DNA from: Streptoalloteichus tenebrarius
GTDB taxonomy: Bacteria > Actinomycetota > Actinomycetes > Mycobacteriales > Pseudonocardiaceae
Assembly (NCBI RefSeq): GCF_024171885.1
Contig: NZ_JAMTCP010000010.1
Span: 1 to 64,000 of the forward strand
Direction: 5' to 3'
Length of the DNA stretch: 64,000 bases
Shown piece after piece: positions 40,838 through 50,255 of this stretch. Under the pieces are notes generated by a model that did not search any database, was not told where the DNA came from, and saw only the letters and a list, made by a program, of their open reading frames with translations. Within the stretch, counting starts at the first letter, position 1, and each line of letters begins with the position of its first letter. Made by a program: the position numbers and the translations under genes.

Positions 40838-42187
40838 GTGCGCGACCTGTCCGGGATCGTCAAGGCCTACGACGTCAGGGGCGTCGTGGGGGACCAGCTC
40901 GACGCGGACGTGGTGCGGGACATCGGCGCCGCGTTCGCCCGCCTCGTCGGCGGCCCCGCCGTGGTCGTGGGCCACGACATGCGGGACTCCTCGCCGGGCC
41001 TGGCCACCGCGTTCGCCGAGGGCGTCACCGCCCAGGGCGTCGACGTGGTCAGCATCGGCCTGGCCAGCACCGACATGCTCTACTTCGCGTCGGGGCGGCT
41101 GGAGCTGCCGGGCGCGATGTTCACCGCCAGCCACAACCCGGCCCAGTACAACGGCATCAAGCTGTGCCGCTCCGGCGCGGCCCCGGTCGGCCAGGACAGC
41201 GGCCTGGCCGAGATCCGGCAGATGGTCGAGCAGGGCGTGCCCGAGTTCCTGGGCCAGCGCGGCTCGGTGACCGAGCGGGACATGCTGGGCGAGTACGCGG
41301 CGCACCTGCGCACGCTGGTCGACCTCGGCGGCATCCGCCCGCTGAAGGTCGTGGTCGACGCCGGCAACGGCATGGGCGGCCACACCGTGCCCGAGGTGTT
41401 CGCCGGCCTGCCGGTGGACGTCGTGCCGATGTACTTCGAGCTGGACGGCACCTTCCCGAACCACGAGGCCAACCCGCTGGACCCGAGGAACCTCGTCGAC
41501 CTCCAGGCGAAGGTGCGCGAGGTGGGCGCGGACGCCGGCCTGGCCTTCGACGGCGACGCCGACCGCTGCTTCGTGGTGGACGAGCGCGGCGAGCCGGTCT
41601 CGCCCAGCGCCGTCACCGCGCTGGTCGCCGTGCGCGAGCTGGCCAAGGAGCCGGGCGGCACCGTGATCCACAACCTGATCACCTCGAAGGCGGTCCCCGA
41701 GATCGTCGCCGAGCACGGTGGCAAGCCGGTGCGCACCAGGGTGGGCCACTCCTTCATCAAGGAGAAGATGGCCGAGACCGGGGCGATCTTCGGTGGCGAG
41801 CACTCGGCGCACTACTACTTCCGGGACTTCTGGCGGGCCGACACCGGCATGCTGGCCGCGCTGCACGTGCTGGCCGCGCTGGGCGAGCAGGAGCGACCGC
41901 TGTCCGAGCTGACCAGGGAGTTCGCCAGGTACGCGGCCTCCGGGGAGATCAACTCGACGGTGGACGACCAGGCCGCGCGGATGGCCGAGGTCCGCTCCGC
42001 CTACGAGCGCGTGCCGGGGGCCACCGTGGACGAGCTGGACGGGCTGACCGTGGAGCTCCCCGACGGGTCCTGGTTCAACCTGCGCCCGTCGAACACCGAG
42101 CCGCTGCTGCGGTTGAACGTCGAGGCCAGGGACGCCGAGGCGGTCGCGGCGCTGCGCGACGCGGTGCTGGCGATCGTCCGTGGCTGA
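40838..42187 (+). CDS. manB: phosphomannomutase / phosphoglucomutase
   Basis: 449 residues from GTG 40838. Motifs: TASHNP with phosphoserine S98, DGDADR metal loop, GGEHSAHYYF sugar-binding loop and RPSNTEP phosphate loop. It interconverts Man-6-P and Man-1-P, feeding ManC. TAGGCT at 40796 may be the -10. Homologue of Rv3257c. Confidence 0.95.
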   Translation: MRDLSGIVKAYDVRGVVGDQLDADVVRDIGAAFARLVGGPAVVVGHDMRDSSPGLATAFAEGVTAQGVDVVSIGLASTDMLYFASGRLELPGAMFTASHNPAQYNGIKLCRSGAAPVGQDSGLAEIRQMVEQGVPEFLGQRGSVTERDMLGEYAAHLRTLVDLGGIRPLKVVVDAGNGMGGHTVPEVFAGLPVDVVPMYFELDGTFPNHEANPLDPRNLVDLQAKVREVGADAGLAFDGDADRCFVVDERGEPVSPSAVTALVAVRELAKEPGGTVIHNLITSKAVPEIVAEHGGKPVRTRVGHSFIKEKMAETGAIFGGEHSAHYYFRDFWRADTGMLAALHVLAALGEQERPLSELTREFARYAASGEINSTVDDQAARMAEVRSAYERVPGATVDELDGLTVELPDGSWFNLRPSNTEPLLRLNVEARDAEAVAALRDAVLAIVRG

Positions 42188-42206
42188 CCTGCGGGAGGGA
42201 GAGACC

Positions 42207-42443
42207 GTGGCCGTGCGACTGGACCCCCAGCTCCTGGAGATCCTGGCCTGCCCGTGCCCGGAGCACGCCCCGCTGAGGGCGGGGACCCCGGAGGACGCGC
42301 AGGCGGACTACCTGACCTGCACCGCCTGCGGGCGCCGGTTCCCCGTCAGGGACGGCATCCCGGTGCTGCTGCTCGACGAGGCCGAGCAGCCGCCCACGGC
42401 CGCGGCGGGACCGAGGGGCGACGGGGACCCGGCGGTGGGGTGA
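42207..42443 (+). CDS. Trm112 family protein
   Basis: 78 residues from GTG 42207 (GGAGGGAG 5-6 nt upstream; GTG 42180 overlapping manB is an alternative). CPCPEHAPL and LTCTACGRRFPVRDGIPVLL are the zinc-binding Trm112 signature. Trm112 proteins activate methyltransferases and other enzymes. Located between manB and the SIS gene in many actinobacteria. Confidence 0.8.
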   Translation: MAVRLDPQLLEILACPCPEHAPLRAGTPEDAQADYLTCTACGRRFPVRDGIPVLLLDEAEQPPTAAAGPRGDGDPAVG

Positions 42444-42450
42444 GGTAGCC

Positions 42451-43530
42451 GTGCTGGACGACAGCCTGCTCGACGACCCCGACCGACTGGCCGAGGCGGA
42501 CACCGGCGGGCTGCTCAGGGCGGCCGCGGGTGCGGGCGCCCAGGTCCGCTCCACCGTGGAGAGCGCCGCCGAGGCTGGCCTGGACGCGTTCGGTGGCGAG
42601 CGCCCGAGGGCGCTCGTGCTCGTCACCAGACCCGGCGCGGGCGCGACCGCGTCGCGGCTGCTGGCCGCGATGCTCGGGCCGTCCTGCCCGGTGCCGGTGG
42701 TGTTGTCCGACGCGGCCCCGAGCTGGGTCGGCGCGCTGGACGCCGTCGTGGCGCACACCGACGATCCCGGCGACGCGGTGCTGGCCGAGTCGGTCGACCT
42801 GGCCGCGCGGCGGGGCTGCCGGGTGTTGCTCACCGCGCCGGCCGAGGGGCCGGTGGCCGCCGCGGCCGCCGGGCAGGCGGTCCTGTTGGCCCCGAGGGTG
42901 CCCTCGCCCACCGGGCTGACGTTCAGCAGGGCGTTCGCCGGCGGACTGCTGGCGGTCAACGCGCTCGGCCTGCTGCGGACGGACCTGTCGGCGGTGGCCG
43001 ACGAGCTGGACCGCGAGGCGGAGCGCAACTACGTGGCGCACGAGTCGCTGGTCAACCCGGCGAAGGCGCTGGCGTTGCGGCTGGCCGAGCGCACGCCGTT
43101 GCTGTGGGGCCTCGACCCGGCGGCGACGACGGTGGCGGGGCACGCCGCCGACGCGCTGGCCGGGTTCGCCGGGGTGGTCGCGGACGCCGCCGGCTACCCG
43201 CAGGCCATGACCCGTCCGGTGCTGCACCGCACGGCCGTGCGGGCGGGGTCGGGCGAGGACCTGTTCGCCGACCCGGACGAGGTGCCGAGCGGTCGGCCCA
43301 GGGTGCTGTTGTTGGCGGTGCGCCGGGGCGCGGTCGCCGAGGCGGCCCGGCGGGCCGCGGCGGACACGCTGCCCGGCGCGGACGTGGTCGCCGTGCCCGA
43401 GGAGGTGGCCGGGGACGAGGCGGTGTGCGCCGCGGTGCTGGCGTCGCGGTTCGACACCGCCGCGTTGTACCTCGGCCTCGCGCTCGGCACGCTCGGCGGC
43501 CCCGGTGTGCTCAGCGCGGTGGTCGACTGA
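42451..43530 (+). CDS. SIS-domain protein (phosphoglucose/phosphomannose isomerase-like)
   Basis: 359 residues from GTG 42451 (GAGGTAG upstream). It has two SIS-like Rossmann halves and matches the Rv3256c family next to manB and manA. ALVLVTRPGAGATASRLL and PLLWGLDPAATTVAGHA are recognisable segments. The catalytic residues of true PGI are not evident, so enzymatic activity is uncertain. Confidence 0.75.
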   Translation: MLDDSLLDDPDRLAEADTGGLLRAAAGAGAQVRSTVESAAEAGLDAFGGERPRALVLVTRPGAGATASRLLAAMLGPSCPVPVVLSDAAPSWVGALDAVVAHTDDPGDAVLAESVDLAARRGCRVLLTAPAEGPVAAAAAGQAVLLAPRVPSPTGLTFSRAFAGGLLAVNALGLLRTDLSAVADELDREAERNYVAHESLVNPAKALALRLAERTPLLWGLDPAATTVAGHAADALAGFAGVVADAAGYPQAMTRPVLHRTAVRAGSGEDLFADPDEVPSGRPRVLLLAVRRGAVAEAARRAAADTLPGADVVAVPEEVAGDEAVCAAVLASRFDTAALYLGLALGTLGGPGVLSAVVD

Positions 43531-44075
43531 TGGCTGTGGGGGTTCACCCCACACCTCCGGGAATCCTCCCGGACCCCGGACCGGGGGTGTGGGCGCAGGG
43601 CACGGGGTGGCGGCCGGCGCGGGCGGTGGCGCGCGCCGGGCGCGGTGGGTGCGGTGGGAGCCCGGGGCTTGGTGAGACGGACGCTCCCGTGCCCCACCGG
43701 CCGGTCGGCGTTCGATCTTCCCTGGCCGCGGCGCTGTCAACCCGGGCAGAGCTGACGGCGTCGACAGCACTGACGGCGTCGACAGAACTGACAGCGCTGA
43801 CAGCGCTGTTTCCCGGACTGGACATCGGGGCCACCGCGCGCCCGGCGCGGGGCGGGTGGTCACCGCGAGACGGCTTCGCGGCGCCCGGCCCCGCACGACG
43901 GTCGGGCGCGGCGCGTGGGCGCGCCCCGAGACGACACCAGCATCGACAGCCGGTCGGGACGACCGGCTGACCACGGCCCCCGTCGTCCCCGACCTGGGGA
44001 CCTCGGCGGGCAGGCAGCGACCCCGGCGCCCTGGTGGGCGCGGCGGCCGCCGGACGAAGGAGCGAGACGACAACC
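43531..44075. other. 545-bp region between SIS gene and manA
   Basis: It begins with nested inverted repeats: TGTGGGG-N5-CCCCACA at 43535-43553 and TCCGGGA-ATCC-TCCCGGA at 43556-43573, flanked by CCCCACACC/GGTGTGGG, a likely terminator for the manB-SIS operon. A repeat block (43751-43808) has CTGACGGCGTCGACAG-type units. I see no convincing gene. Confidence 0.5.
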
Positions 44076-45314
44076 GTGGATCTGCTGCGCAACGCGGTGC
44101 GCCCCTACGCGTGGGGGTCGCGTACCGCGATCGCCGACCTGCTCGGGCGCCCGGTGCCGGCGCCGCACCCCGAGGCGGAGCTGTGGCTGGGCGCCCACCC
44201 GGCCGACCCGTCGTTGCTGGTCGGCGAGGACGGGTCGGAGACGTCGCTGCTGGACCGGCTGACCGAGGACCCGACGGGTCAGCTCGGCCCGGACTGCGCC
44301 GGCCGCTGGGGCGGCCGGCTGCCGTTCCTGATGAAGGTGCTGGCCGCCGACGAGCCGCTGAGCCTCCAGGCCCACCCCTCGGCGGCGCAGGCCGCGGAGG
44401 GCTTCGCCAGGGAGGAGGCGGCCGGCATCCCGCTGGACGCCCCGAACCGGAACTACAAGGACCCCAACCACAAGCCCGAGCTGATCTGCGCGCTCACCGA
44501 GTTCCACGCGCTGGCCGGGTTCCGGGACGCGCACCGCACGCTGGAGCTGTTGAAGTCCCTGGAGGTGCCGGCGCTGCGGGCGCACATCGAGCTGCTCGCG
44601 GCGCAGCCGGACGCCGACGGTCTGCGCGCCCTGTTCACCACCTGGATCACGTTGCCGCAGCCGGCGCTGGACAAGCTGGTCCCGCAGGTGCTGGACGGTT
44701 GTGTCGCGCACCTGAGGGACCACGGGCCGTTCGACCGCGAGTGCCGCACCGCGCTGGAGCTGGCCGAGGCGTACCCGGGGGACGCGGGCGTGCTCGCCGC
44801 GTTGTTGTTGAACCGCATCGTGTTGCACCCCGGCGAGGCGATCTACCTGCCGGCCGGGAACCTGCACGCCTACCTGCACGGCACCGGGGTGGAGATCATG
44901 GCCAACTCCGACAACGTGCTGCGCGGAGGGCTCACGCCGAAGCACGTGGACGTCCCGGAGTTGTTGCGGGTGCTGGACTTCCGCTGCGGCGACGTGCCCG
45001 TGCTGCGGGGTGACGCCGTGGGACACCTGACCGCGTACCGGACTCCCGCCCCGGAGTTTCATCTGTCCACATTGGACTGGACATCGGAGTCGGGAGACGT
45101 CGAGGGCGAGTGGATCGACTCGGCCGGCCCGCAGATCCTGTTGTGCACCGCCGGCGCGGCGCGGCTGACCACGGCCGACGGCCGCCGCCTCGACCTGGCG
45201 CGCGGGCAGTCGGTGTGGGTGGCGGCCGCCGACCCGTCGGTGTTGGTCGAGCCGGTCGGCCTCGCCGAGTGCGGCAGGGTGCAGCTCTTCCGCGCGACCG
45301 CCGGCGTGGCCTGA
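44076..45314 (+). CDS. manA: mannose-6-phosphate isomerase, class I
   Basis: 412 residues from GTG 44076 (GAAGGAG upstream, spacing long). Zn-site motifs: LSLQAHPS, NHKPELICAL and LPAGNLHAYLHGTGVEIMANSDNVLRGGLTPKHVD. It converts Fru-6-P to Man-6-P. With ManB and ManC it completes the GDP-mannose route. Confidence 0.95.
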   Translation: MDLLRNAVRPYAWGSRTAIADLLGRPVPAPHPEAELWLGAHPADPSLLVGEDGSETSLLDRLTEDPTGQLGPDCAGRWGGRLPFLMKVLAADEPLSLQAHPSAAQAAEGFAREEAAGIPLDAPNRNYKDPNHKPELICALTEFHALAGFRDAHRTLELLKSLEVPALRAHIELLAAQPDADGLRALFTTWITLPQPALDKLVPQVLDGCVAHLRDHGPFDRECRTALELAEAYPGDAGVLAALLLNRIVLHPGEAIYLPAGNLHAYLHGTGVEIMANSDNVLRGGLTPKHVDVPELLRVLDFRCGDVPVLRGDAVGHLTAYRTPAPEFHLSTLDWTSESGDVEGEWIDSAGPQILLCTAGAARLTTADGRRLDLARGQSVWVAAADPSVLVEPVGLAECGRVQLFRATAGVA

Positions 45315-45549
45315 CCCGCCCGCCGAGGCGAACACCGGAACACCGACCAGCACCGACCGGCAGCGGCTGGCGCCGACAAGCACTGTCCACCGAGGTCTGT
45401 TCCGGCCTTCGCGCGCGCCCCTTGCTGTGTGAGGTGTTTCCTTCGCGTTCCTCGTGGCGATCCGAGGGGAGAGCGGCCGTTCGTGTTCTAGGGTCACTCC
45501 GGCAAACCGGGCACGACGGCCGCGAGGCCGTGAGAAGCGAGGAGTAACC

Positions 45550-46476
45550 GTGGCAGCAGGGGGCGGTGCGAAGGCGATCGTCGCGGCGCTGCTGGCCAAC
45601 GCGGGCATCGCGGTCGCCAAGTTCGTCGGCTTCGCCATCACCGGCTCGTCGTCGATGCTGGCGGAGGCCGTGCACTCGGTGGCGGACACGTCCAACCAGG
45701 GGCTGTTGCTGCTGGGGCGGAAGAAGTCGCGGCGCGCGGCGACAGCGGACCATCCCTTCGGGTACGGCAGGGAGCGCTACTTCTACTCCTTCGTGGTGGC
45801 GCTGCTGTTGTTCACGCTGGGCTCGGTGTTCGCGGTCTACGAGGGCATCCACAAGATCGAGAATCCCGAGCCGCTGCACAACCCCGTGGTCGGCGTGGTG
45901 ATCCTGCTGGTCGCCATCGCGCTCGAGGGGTGGAGCTTCCGCACGGCCATCGCCGAGTCGCGGGAGCTGAAGGGCTCGGCCACCTGGACCCAGTTCATCC
46001 GGCAGGCCAAGACCCCCGAGCTGCCGGTCGTGCTGCTGGAGGACGCGGGGGCCCTGTTCGGTCTGGTGCTCGCGCTGGGCGGCGTCGGCCTGACGCTGCT
46101 CACCGGCGACCCGGTCTGGGACGGGATCGGCACGCTGTGCATCGGCGTGCTGCTCGGCGTCATCGCGATCACCCTCATCGTGGAGACCAAGAGCCTGCTC
46201 ATCGGCGAGGGCGCCACCCCGGAGGTGCTGTCCGGGATCGTCGGGGCCCTGGAGGCGGGCCGGATCGACCGCGTCATCCACATCCGCACCCAGTACCTCG
46301 GGCCGGAGGAGCTGCTCGTCGCGGCCAAGGTGGCGCTGGTGCCGGGGCTGGACATGGCGGACGTGGCGACGGCGATCGACGACGCCGAGACCCGGGTGCG
46401 CGCGAGGGTGCCCGAGGCGCGGCTCATCTACCTGGAACCCGACATGTACCGCGAACGGCCCACGACGACCGACTGA
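45550..46476 (+). CDS. cation diffusion facilitator (CDF) transporter
   Basis: 308 residues from GTG 45550 (GAGGAG upstream). About six helices; the first contains ALLANAGIAVAKFVGF, and MLAEAVHSVADTSNQ is the conserved transmembrane metal site region with a His/Asp pair. The C-terminal cytoplasmic domain has IRTQYLGPEELLVAAKV. It exports divalent metal ions (Zn2+, Mn2+ or Fe2+); the specific ion is not clear. A terminator follows. Confidence 0.85.
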   Translation: MAAGGGAKAIVAALLANAGIAVAKFVGFAITGSSSMLAEAVHSVADTSNQGLLLLGRKKSRRAATADHPFGYGRERYFYSFVVALLLFTLGSVFAVYEGIHKIENPEPLHNPVVGVVILLVAIALEGWSFRTAIAESRELKGSATWTQFIRQAKTPELPVVLLEDAGALFGLVLALGGVGLTLLTGDPVWDGIGTLCIGVLLGVIAITLIVETKSLLIGEGATPEVLSGIVGALEAGRIDRVIHIRTQYLGPEELLVAAKVALVPGLDMADVATAIDDAETRVRARVPEARLIYLEPDMYRERPTTTD

Positions 46477-46483
46477 GCCGACC

Positions 46484-46516
46484 GGGTGAGGTGTCCGCAT
46501 GGCGGACACCTCACCC
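46484..46516 (+). terminator. terminator after the CDF transporter
   Basis: Perfect 15-bp stem 46484-46498 / 46502-46516 with a 3-nt loop. Confidence 0.85.
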
Positions 46517-46642
46517 GCGTTCTCGGTCCGATCCGTCCGGTTTCCGAACGGTTCCCGGGGACTGGGTGCGAAACATCACTCCTGGCCAGCTAGGGTGGTT
46601 CCCTCGTTCGTACGTGATCCGGACCACGACAGGAGGGCACTC

Positions 46643-48166
46643 GTGCCGGGCACAGGACTTTGGCGTACCAAGTCCGTCGAGCAGTCCATCGCGGACACCG
46701 ACGAACCCGACACGCGACTGCGCAGGGACCTCTCGGCGTGGGACCTGACGGTCTTCGGGGTCGCGGTCGTGGTCGGGGCGGGCATCTTCACGGTCGCCGC
46801 GAGCACGGCGGGCGACGTCGCCGGACCCGCCGTCTCGCTGTCGTTCGTCTTCGCCGCGATCGCCTGTGGACTCGCCGCGTTGTGTTACGCGGAGTTCGCC
46901 TCGACGGTCCCGGTCGCCGGCAGCGCCTACACCTTCTCCTACGCGACCTTCGGCGAGTTCGTCGCCTGGATCCTCGGCTGGGACCTGATCCTGGAGTTCG
47001 CGTTGGCCGCCGCGGTCGTCGCGAAGGGCTGGTCGGGCTACCTGGACCAGACGACGACGCTGTTCGGCCTGCGGGTGCCGACGGTGGTGCACCTCGGCGG
47101 GATCGAGTTCGACTGGGGCGCCGTGCTGCTCGTCGGCGTGCTGTGCGTCCTGCTCGCGCTGGGCACCAAGCTGTCCTCGCGGGTCAGCCAGGTGATCACG
47201 GCCATCAAGGTCGCGGTCGTCCTGTTCGTCATCGTGCTCGGCATCGGCTACATCAACACGGACAACTACACGCCGTTCGTGCCGCCGGCCGCCCCGGCCA
47301 GCGCGGGCCACACCGGGCTCGACCAGTCGCTCGTCTCGCTCGTCCTCGGCGGGCAGACCAGCCACTTCGGCATCTACGGCCTGCTGGCCGGCGCGTCCAT
47401 CGTGTTCTTCGCCTTCATCGGCTTCGACATCGTGGCGACCACCGCCGAGGAGACCCGCAACCCGCAGCGCGCCATGCCGAGGGGCATCATCGGCTCGCTG
47501 GCGATCGTGACCGTGCTGTACGTCGCGGTGTCCTTCGTGCTGACCGGCATGCAGTCCTACCAGGACCTGGCCACGAAGACGCTGCCCGACGGCACCAAGC
47601 AGAAGTCCAACCTGGCGACCGCGTTCGCCGCGCACGGCGTGGACTGGGCGGCGCAGATCATCGCGGTGGGCGCGCTCGCCGGTCTGACCACGGTCGTCAT
47701 GGTGCTGCTGCTGGGCCAGACCCGGGTGCTGTTCGCGATGTCCCGCGACGGCCTGGTGCCGAGGGGGCTGGCGCACACCAGCCAGCACGGCACCCCGGTG
47801 CGGGCGACGGTCCTGGTGGGCGTCGTGGTGGCGGTCGCGGCCGGCTTCTTCCCCGCCGGCAAGCTGGAGGAGATGGTCAACGTCGGCACGTTGTTCGCCT
47901 TCGTGCTGGTCTCCGCCGGGGTGCTGGTGCTGCGGCGGACCCGGCCGGAGCTGCCGCGCGGGTTCCGCACCCCGTGGGTGCCGCTGGTGCCGATCCTGGC
48001 GATCCTCACCTGCGTGTGGCTGATGCTGAACCTGACCGTGCTGACCTGGGTGCGCTTCCTCGTGTGGATGGTGGCCGGCGTGGTCATCTACTTCCTGTAC
48101 GGCCGCACCCACTCGGTCCTCGCGCGGCGGCAACGCGAGGGCACGGAGATCGTCGCCGGCGGCTGA
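46643..48166 (+). CDS. amino acid permease (APC superfamily, cationic amino acid transporter)
   Basis: 507 residues from GTG 46643 (AGGAGGG 46631-46637); the longer frame reaching 46499 crosses the terminator. 12 helices; VVVGAGIFTVAAS in helix 1 is the substrate-binding G-S/A-G-I-F motif, and FIGFDIVATTAEETRNPQRAMP is typical of CAT-type carriers. Homologue of Rv3253c. A -10-like TAGGGT is at 46589. Confidence 0.88.
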   Translation: MPGTGLWRTKSVEQSIADTDEPDTRLRRDLSAWDLTVFGVAVVVGAGIFTVAASTAGDVAGPAVSLSFVFAAIACGLAALCYAEFASTVPVAGSAYTFSYATFGEFVAWILGWDLILEFALAAAVVAKGWSGYLDQTTTLFGLRVPTVVHLGGIEFDWGAVLLVGVLCVLLALGTKLSSRVSQVITAIKVAVVLFVIVLGIGYINTDNYTPFVPPAAPASAGHTGLDQSLVSLVLGGQTSHFGIYGLLAGASIVFFAFIGFDIVATTAEETRNPQRAMPRGIIGSLAIVTVLYVAVSFVLTGMQSYQDLATKTLPDGTKQKSNLATAFAAHGVDWAAQIIAVGALAGLTTVVMVLLLGQTRVLFAMSRDGLVPRGLAHTSQHGTPVRATVLVGVVVAVAAGFFPAGKLEEMVNVGTLFAFVLVSAGVLVLRRTRPELPRGFRTPWVPLVPILAILTCVWLMLNLTVLTWVRFLVWMVAGVVIYFLYGRTHSVLARRQREGTEIVAGG

Positions 48167-48195
48167 CGCCCGCCCGACGACCGCGTGGTCCTGAC

Positions 48196-48233
48196 GGGAA
48201 CGGACCTCGTCCACGGTGGCGGGGTCCGTTCCC
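48196..48233. terminator. terminator between convergent APC and DyP genes
   Basis: Perfect 11-bp arms (GGGAACGGACC / GGTCCGTTCCC) around a 16-nt loop, 30 bp after the APC stop. Confidence 0.65.
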
Positions 48234-48296
48234 CGTTCCGGCGCGTGTCGTGCCGCCGCCGGCGTGCCCGGTGGGCGCACCGTCCCGGAAGGACGG

Positions 48297-49619
48297 TCAG
48301 CCCTCCAGGAGGGACTGGCCGACGTAACGGTCGCCGGCCGGTGGGATCGCGAACAGCGCGCTCGCCTCGTGCACGATGAAGCGGTTGAGCGCGTCGCCGG
48401 CGGTGGCCAGGTTGTGCATCACCGGCACGAAGCCGCGGCGGGGGTCGGCCTGGAAGGCGAGGAACAGCAGGCCGGCGTCCCTGGTCCCGTCGGGCCGGGT
48501 GCCGTCGTCGTAGTTGAACGGCCGCCGGAACATCCGCGCCCCGCCGTTGGTGCTGGGGCTGGACAGGCGGACGTGCGCGTCCCTGGCGACGTAGGGCTGA
48601 CCGTCCGGGCGCTTGACCGCGAGGTCGACCTGGTCGGTCAACGCCTCGCGGCCCAGGGGGGCTCCTGAGGTGGTGTGTCGGCCGATCACCTCGTCGCGCC
48701 GGTCCATCGGCAGCGCGTACCACTCGTCGAGCAGCATCCTGATCCGCCGCACCACGAGGTAGGTCCCGTGGACCATCCACTGTGGACGCTCCCACTCCGG
48801 CACCCACACCGTGGAGTCGAACAGGCCGCTGCCCGGCCGCGGGTTGTTCACCCCGTCCACCTGGCCCATCAGGTTGCGGGGCGGCGGGCTGGGCTGGGGG
48901 GCGGGGTCGAGCGCGCGGAAGCCGCGCTGGGCCCAGCGGAGGCGCAGCGTCCCCCCGACCTGGCGGCGCACGAGGTCGGCGAGGCCGCTGGCCACCATCT
49001 CGTCCTCGGCGCAGACCTGCACCAGCACGTCCCCGCCGCCGCGGGCCGGATCGAGCTGGTCGCCGGGGAAGGCCGGCAGGTCGGCCAGCGCCTCGGGGCG
49101 CTGCGCGTCGAGGCCGAGCCGGGACAGCAGGCTCGCGCCGAAGCCGATGGTCAGCGTTGCCCCGCCGGTCGCCAGCCCGGCCAGCGGCAACGCCTCCTCC
49201 TGCCGGGCCAGCTCGCCGCCGGGGAGCCGGTCGGAGAGCCGCCGCAGGTCGGTGAGCGCGGTGGAGAGGGCGCGGCGGTCGCGGCGGTCCGCCACGCCGG
49301 GGTCGAGGTCGAAGGCGAGCAGGCGCACCTGCGCGGGGGGCGGGGTGGCGACGCCCGGCTGTCGGCGCGGGTCGCCAGCCGGGACCGGGCCCGACGAGGA
49401 GGGGCCCGACGAGGAGGGCGCGTCGCCGGGCGCGGCGGCCGGCGTGTCCGGCGTGCCCGACGGCCGGCGGGCGACGGTGATCCCGGCGCCCGCGGTCGCG
49501 CCGAGCGCGGCGCCGGTCACCCCCGCGGCGCCGAGCAGGCCGAGCAGCCGGCGGCGGCCCACCACGGGCCGCCCGGCCGGCCGCTCGGCCGGAGCCGGGG
49601 GCTCCTCAGTGGCCGCCAT
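48297..49619 (-). CDS. DyP-type heme peroxidase, Tat-secreted
   Basis: 440 residues from ATG 49619. Twin-arginine signal: GRRRLLGLLGAAGVTGAALGA. Peroxidase motifs: LMGQVDGVNNP (GxxDG, catalytic Asp) and the His-bearing IGRHTTSGAPLG region. In Streptomyces lividans such enzymes (DtpA) work with Sco and an extracytoplasmic copper chaperone, the same trio seen here. The start overlaps the PCuAC stop by 14 bp. Confidence 0.88.
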   Translation of the reverse strand: MAATEEPPAPAERPAGRPVVGRRRLLGLLGAAGVTGAALGATAGAGITVARRPSGTPDTPAAAPGDAPSSSGPSSSGPVPAGDPRRQPGVATPPPAQVRLLAFDLDPGVADRRDRRALSTALTDLRRLSDRLPGGELARQEEALPLAGLATGGATLTIGFGASLLSRLGLDAQRPEALADLPAFPGDQLDPARGGGDVLVQVCAEDEMVASGLADLVRRQVGGTLRLRWAQRGFRALDPAPQPSPPPRNLMGQVDGVNNPRPGSGLFDSTVWVPEWERPQWMVHGTYLVVRRIRMLLDEWYALPMDRRDEVIGRHTTSGAPLGREALTDQVDLAVKRPDGQPYVARDAHVRLSSPSTNGGARMFRRPFNYDDGTRPDGTRDAGLLFLAFQADPRRGFVPVMHNLATAGDALNRFIVHEASALFAIPPAGDRYVGQSLLEG

Positions 49620-50235
49620 GGCCGGAGCCCGAGGTGGGGGTCACCGACCCACCCGACGGGGACTGCGAGGCGCGCGGAGCCTGCTCCTGGCTCAGGACCG
49701 GAAGACTCATGCTGATCCTCTTCCCGCTCGCGAAGGACAGTTCCACCGGAACCCGCTCGCCGGCGGCGAGCTCCTTCTTCAGCCCCACCAGCATCAGGTG
49801 CTGGCCGCCGGAGCGCAGTTCGACGTCCTGGCCGACCGGCAGCGGGATCTCGTTGATCTGCACCATCTTCTCGGCGCCGTTACCGGTTGCCTGCATCGTG
49901 TGCAGCTCGGCCTTGTCCGCGACCGGTGTCGAGACCCCGGTCAGGGCATCCGCGGCCGGACCGCTGTTGCGCAGCGTGAGATAGCCGGCGGTCATGTCCT
50001 TCTTTGGGGGCTGTTTCACCCAGCCGCCGCTGATCTGGAGCGGACCCTCGGTGGCGGTGGCCAGCGCGGGGGCCGGCGTCCCGGCGTGGCTGGTCGACCG
50101 GGTGACCTTCGGCGGGGTGACCGTGGTGGTGAGGGTGCTGGCCTCCTCGCTGTTGCTGCACGCGGTGAGCAACGCGCCGGCCGCCACGGCCGCCGTGGCC
50201 ATCAGCGGGACCAGTCGGGTTCTGGCTCGCGCCAT
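49606..50235 (-). CDS. copper chaperone PCu(A)C lipoprotein
   Basis: 209 residues from ATG 50235 (AAGGAG upstream). Lipobox LLTAC near residue 26, linker, then a PCu(A)C domain with the H-x-M ... H-x-M set (ELHTMQ, later GQHLMLVGLK). C-terminus Ser/Gly/His-rich. It carries Cu(I) outside the membrane, here probably for cytochrome c oxidase or peroxidase/oxidase maturation with the Sco protein. Confidence 0.88.
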   Translation of the reverse strand: MARARTRLVPLMATAAVAAGALLTACSNSEEASTLTTTVTPPKVTRSTSHAGTPAPALATATEGPLQISGGWVKQPPKKDMTAGYLTLRNSGPAADALTGVSTPVADKAELHTMQATGNGAEKMVQINEIPLPVGQDVELRSGGQHLMLVGLKKELAAGERVPVELSFASGKRISMSLPVLSQEQAPRASQSPSGGSVTPTSGSGHGGH

Positions 50236-50255
50236 CGGGTGAGTTCTCCTTCCGA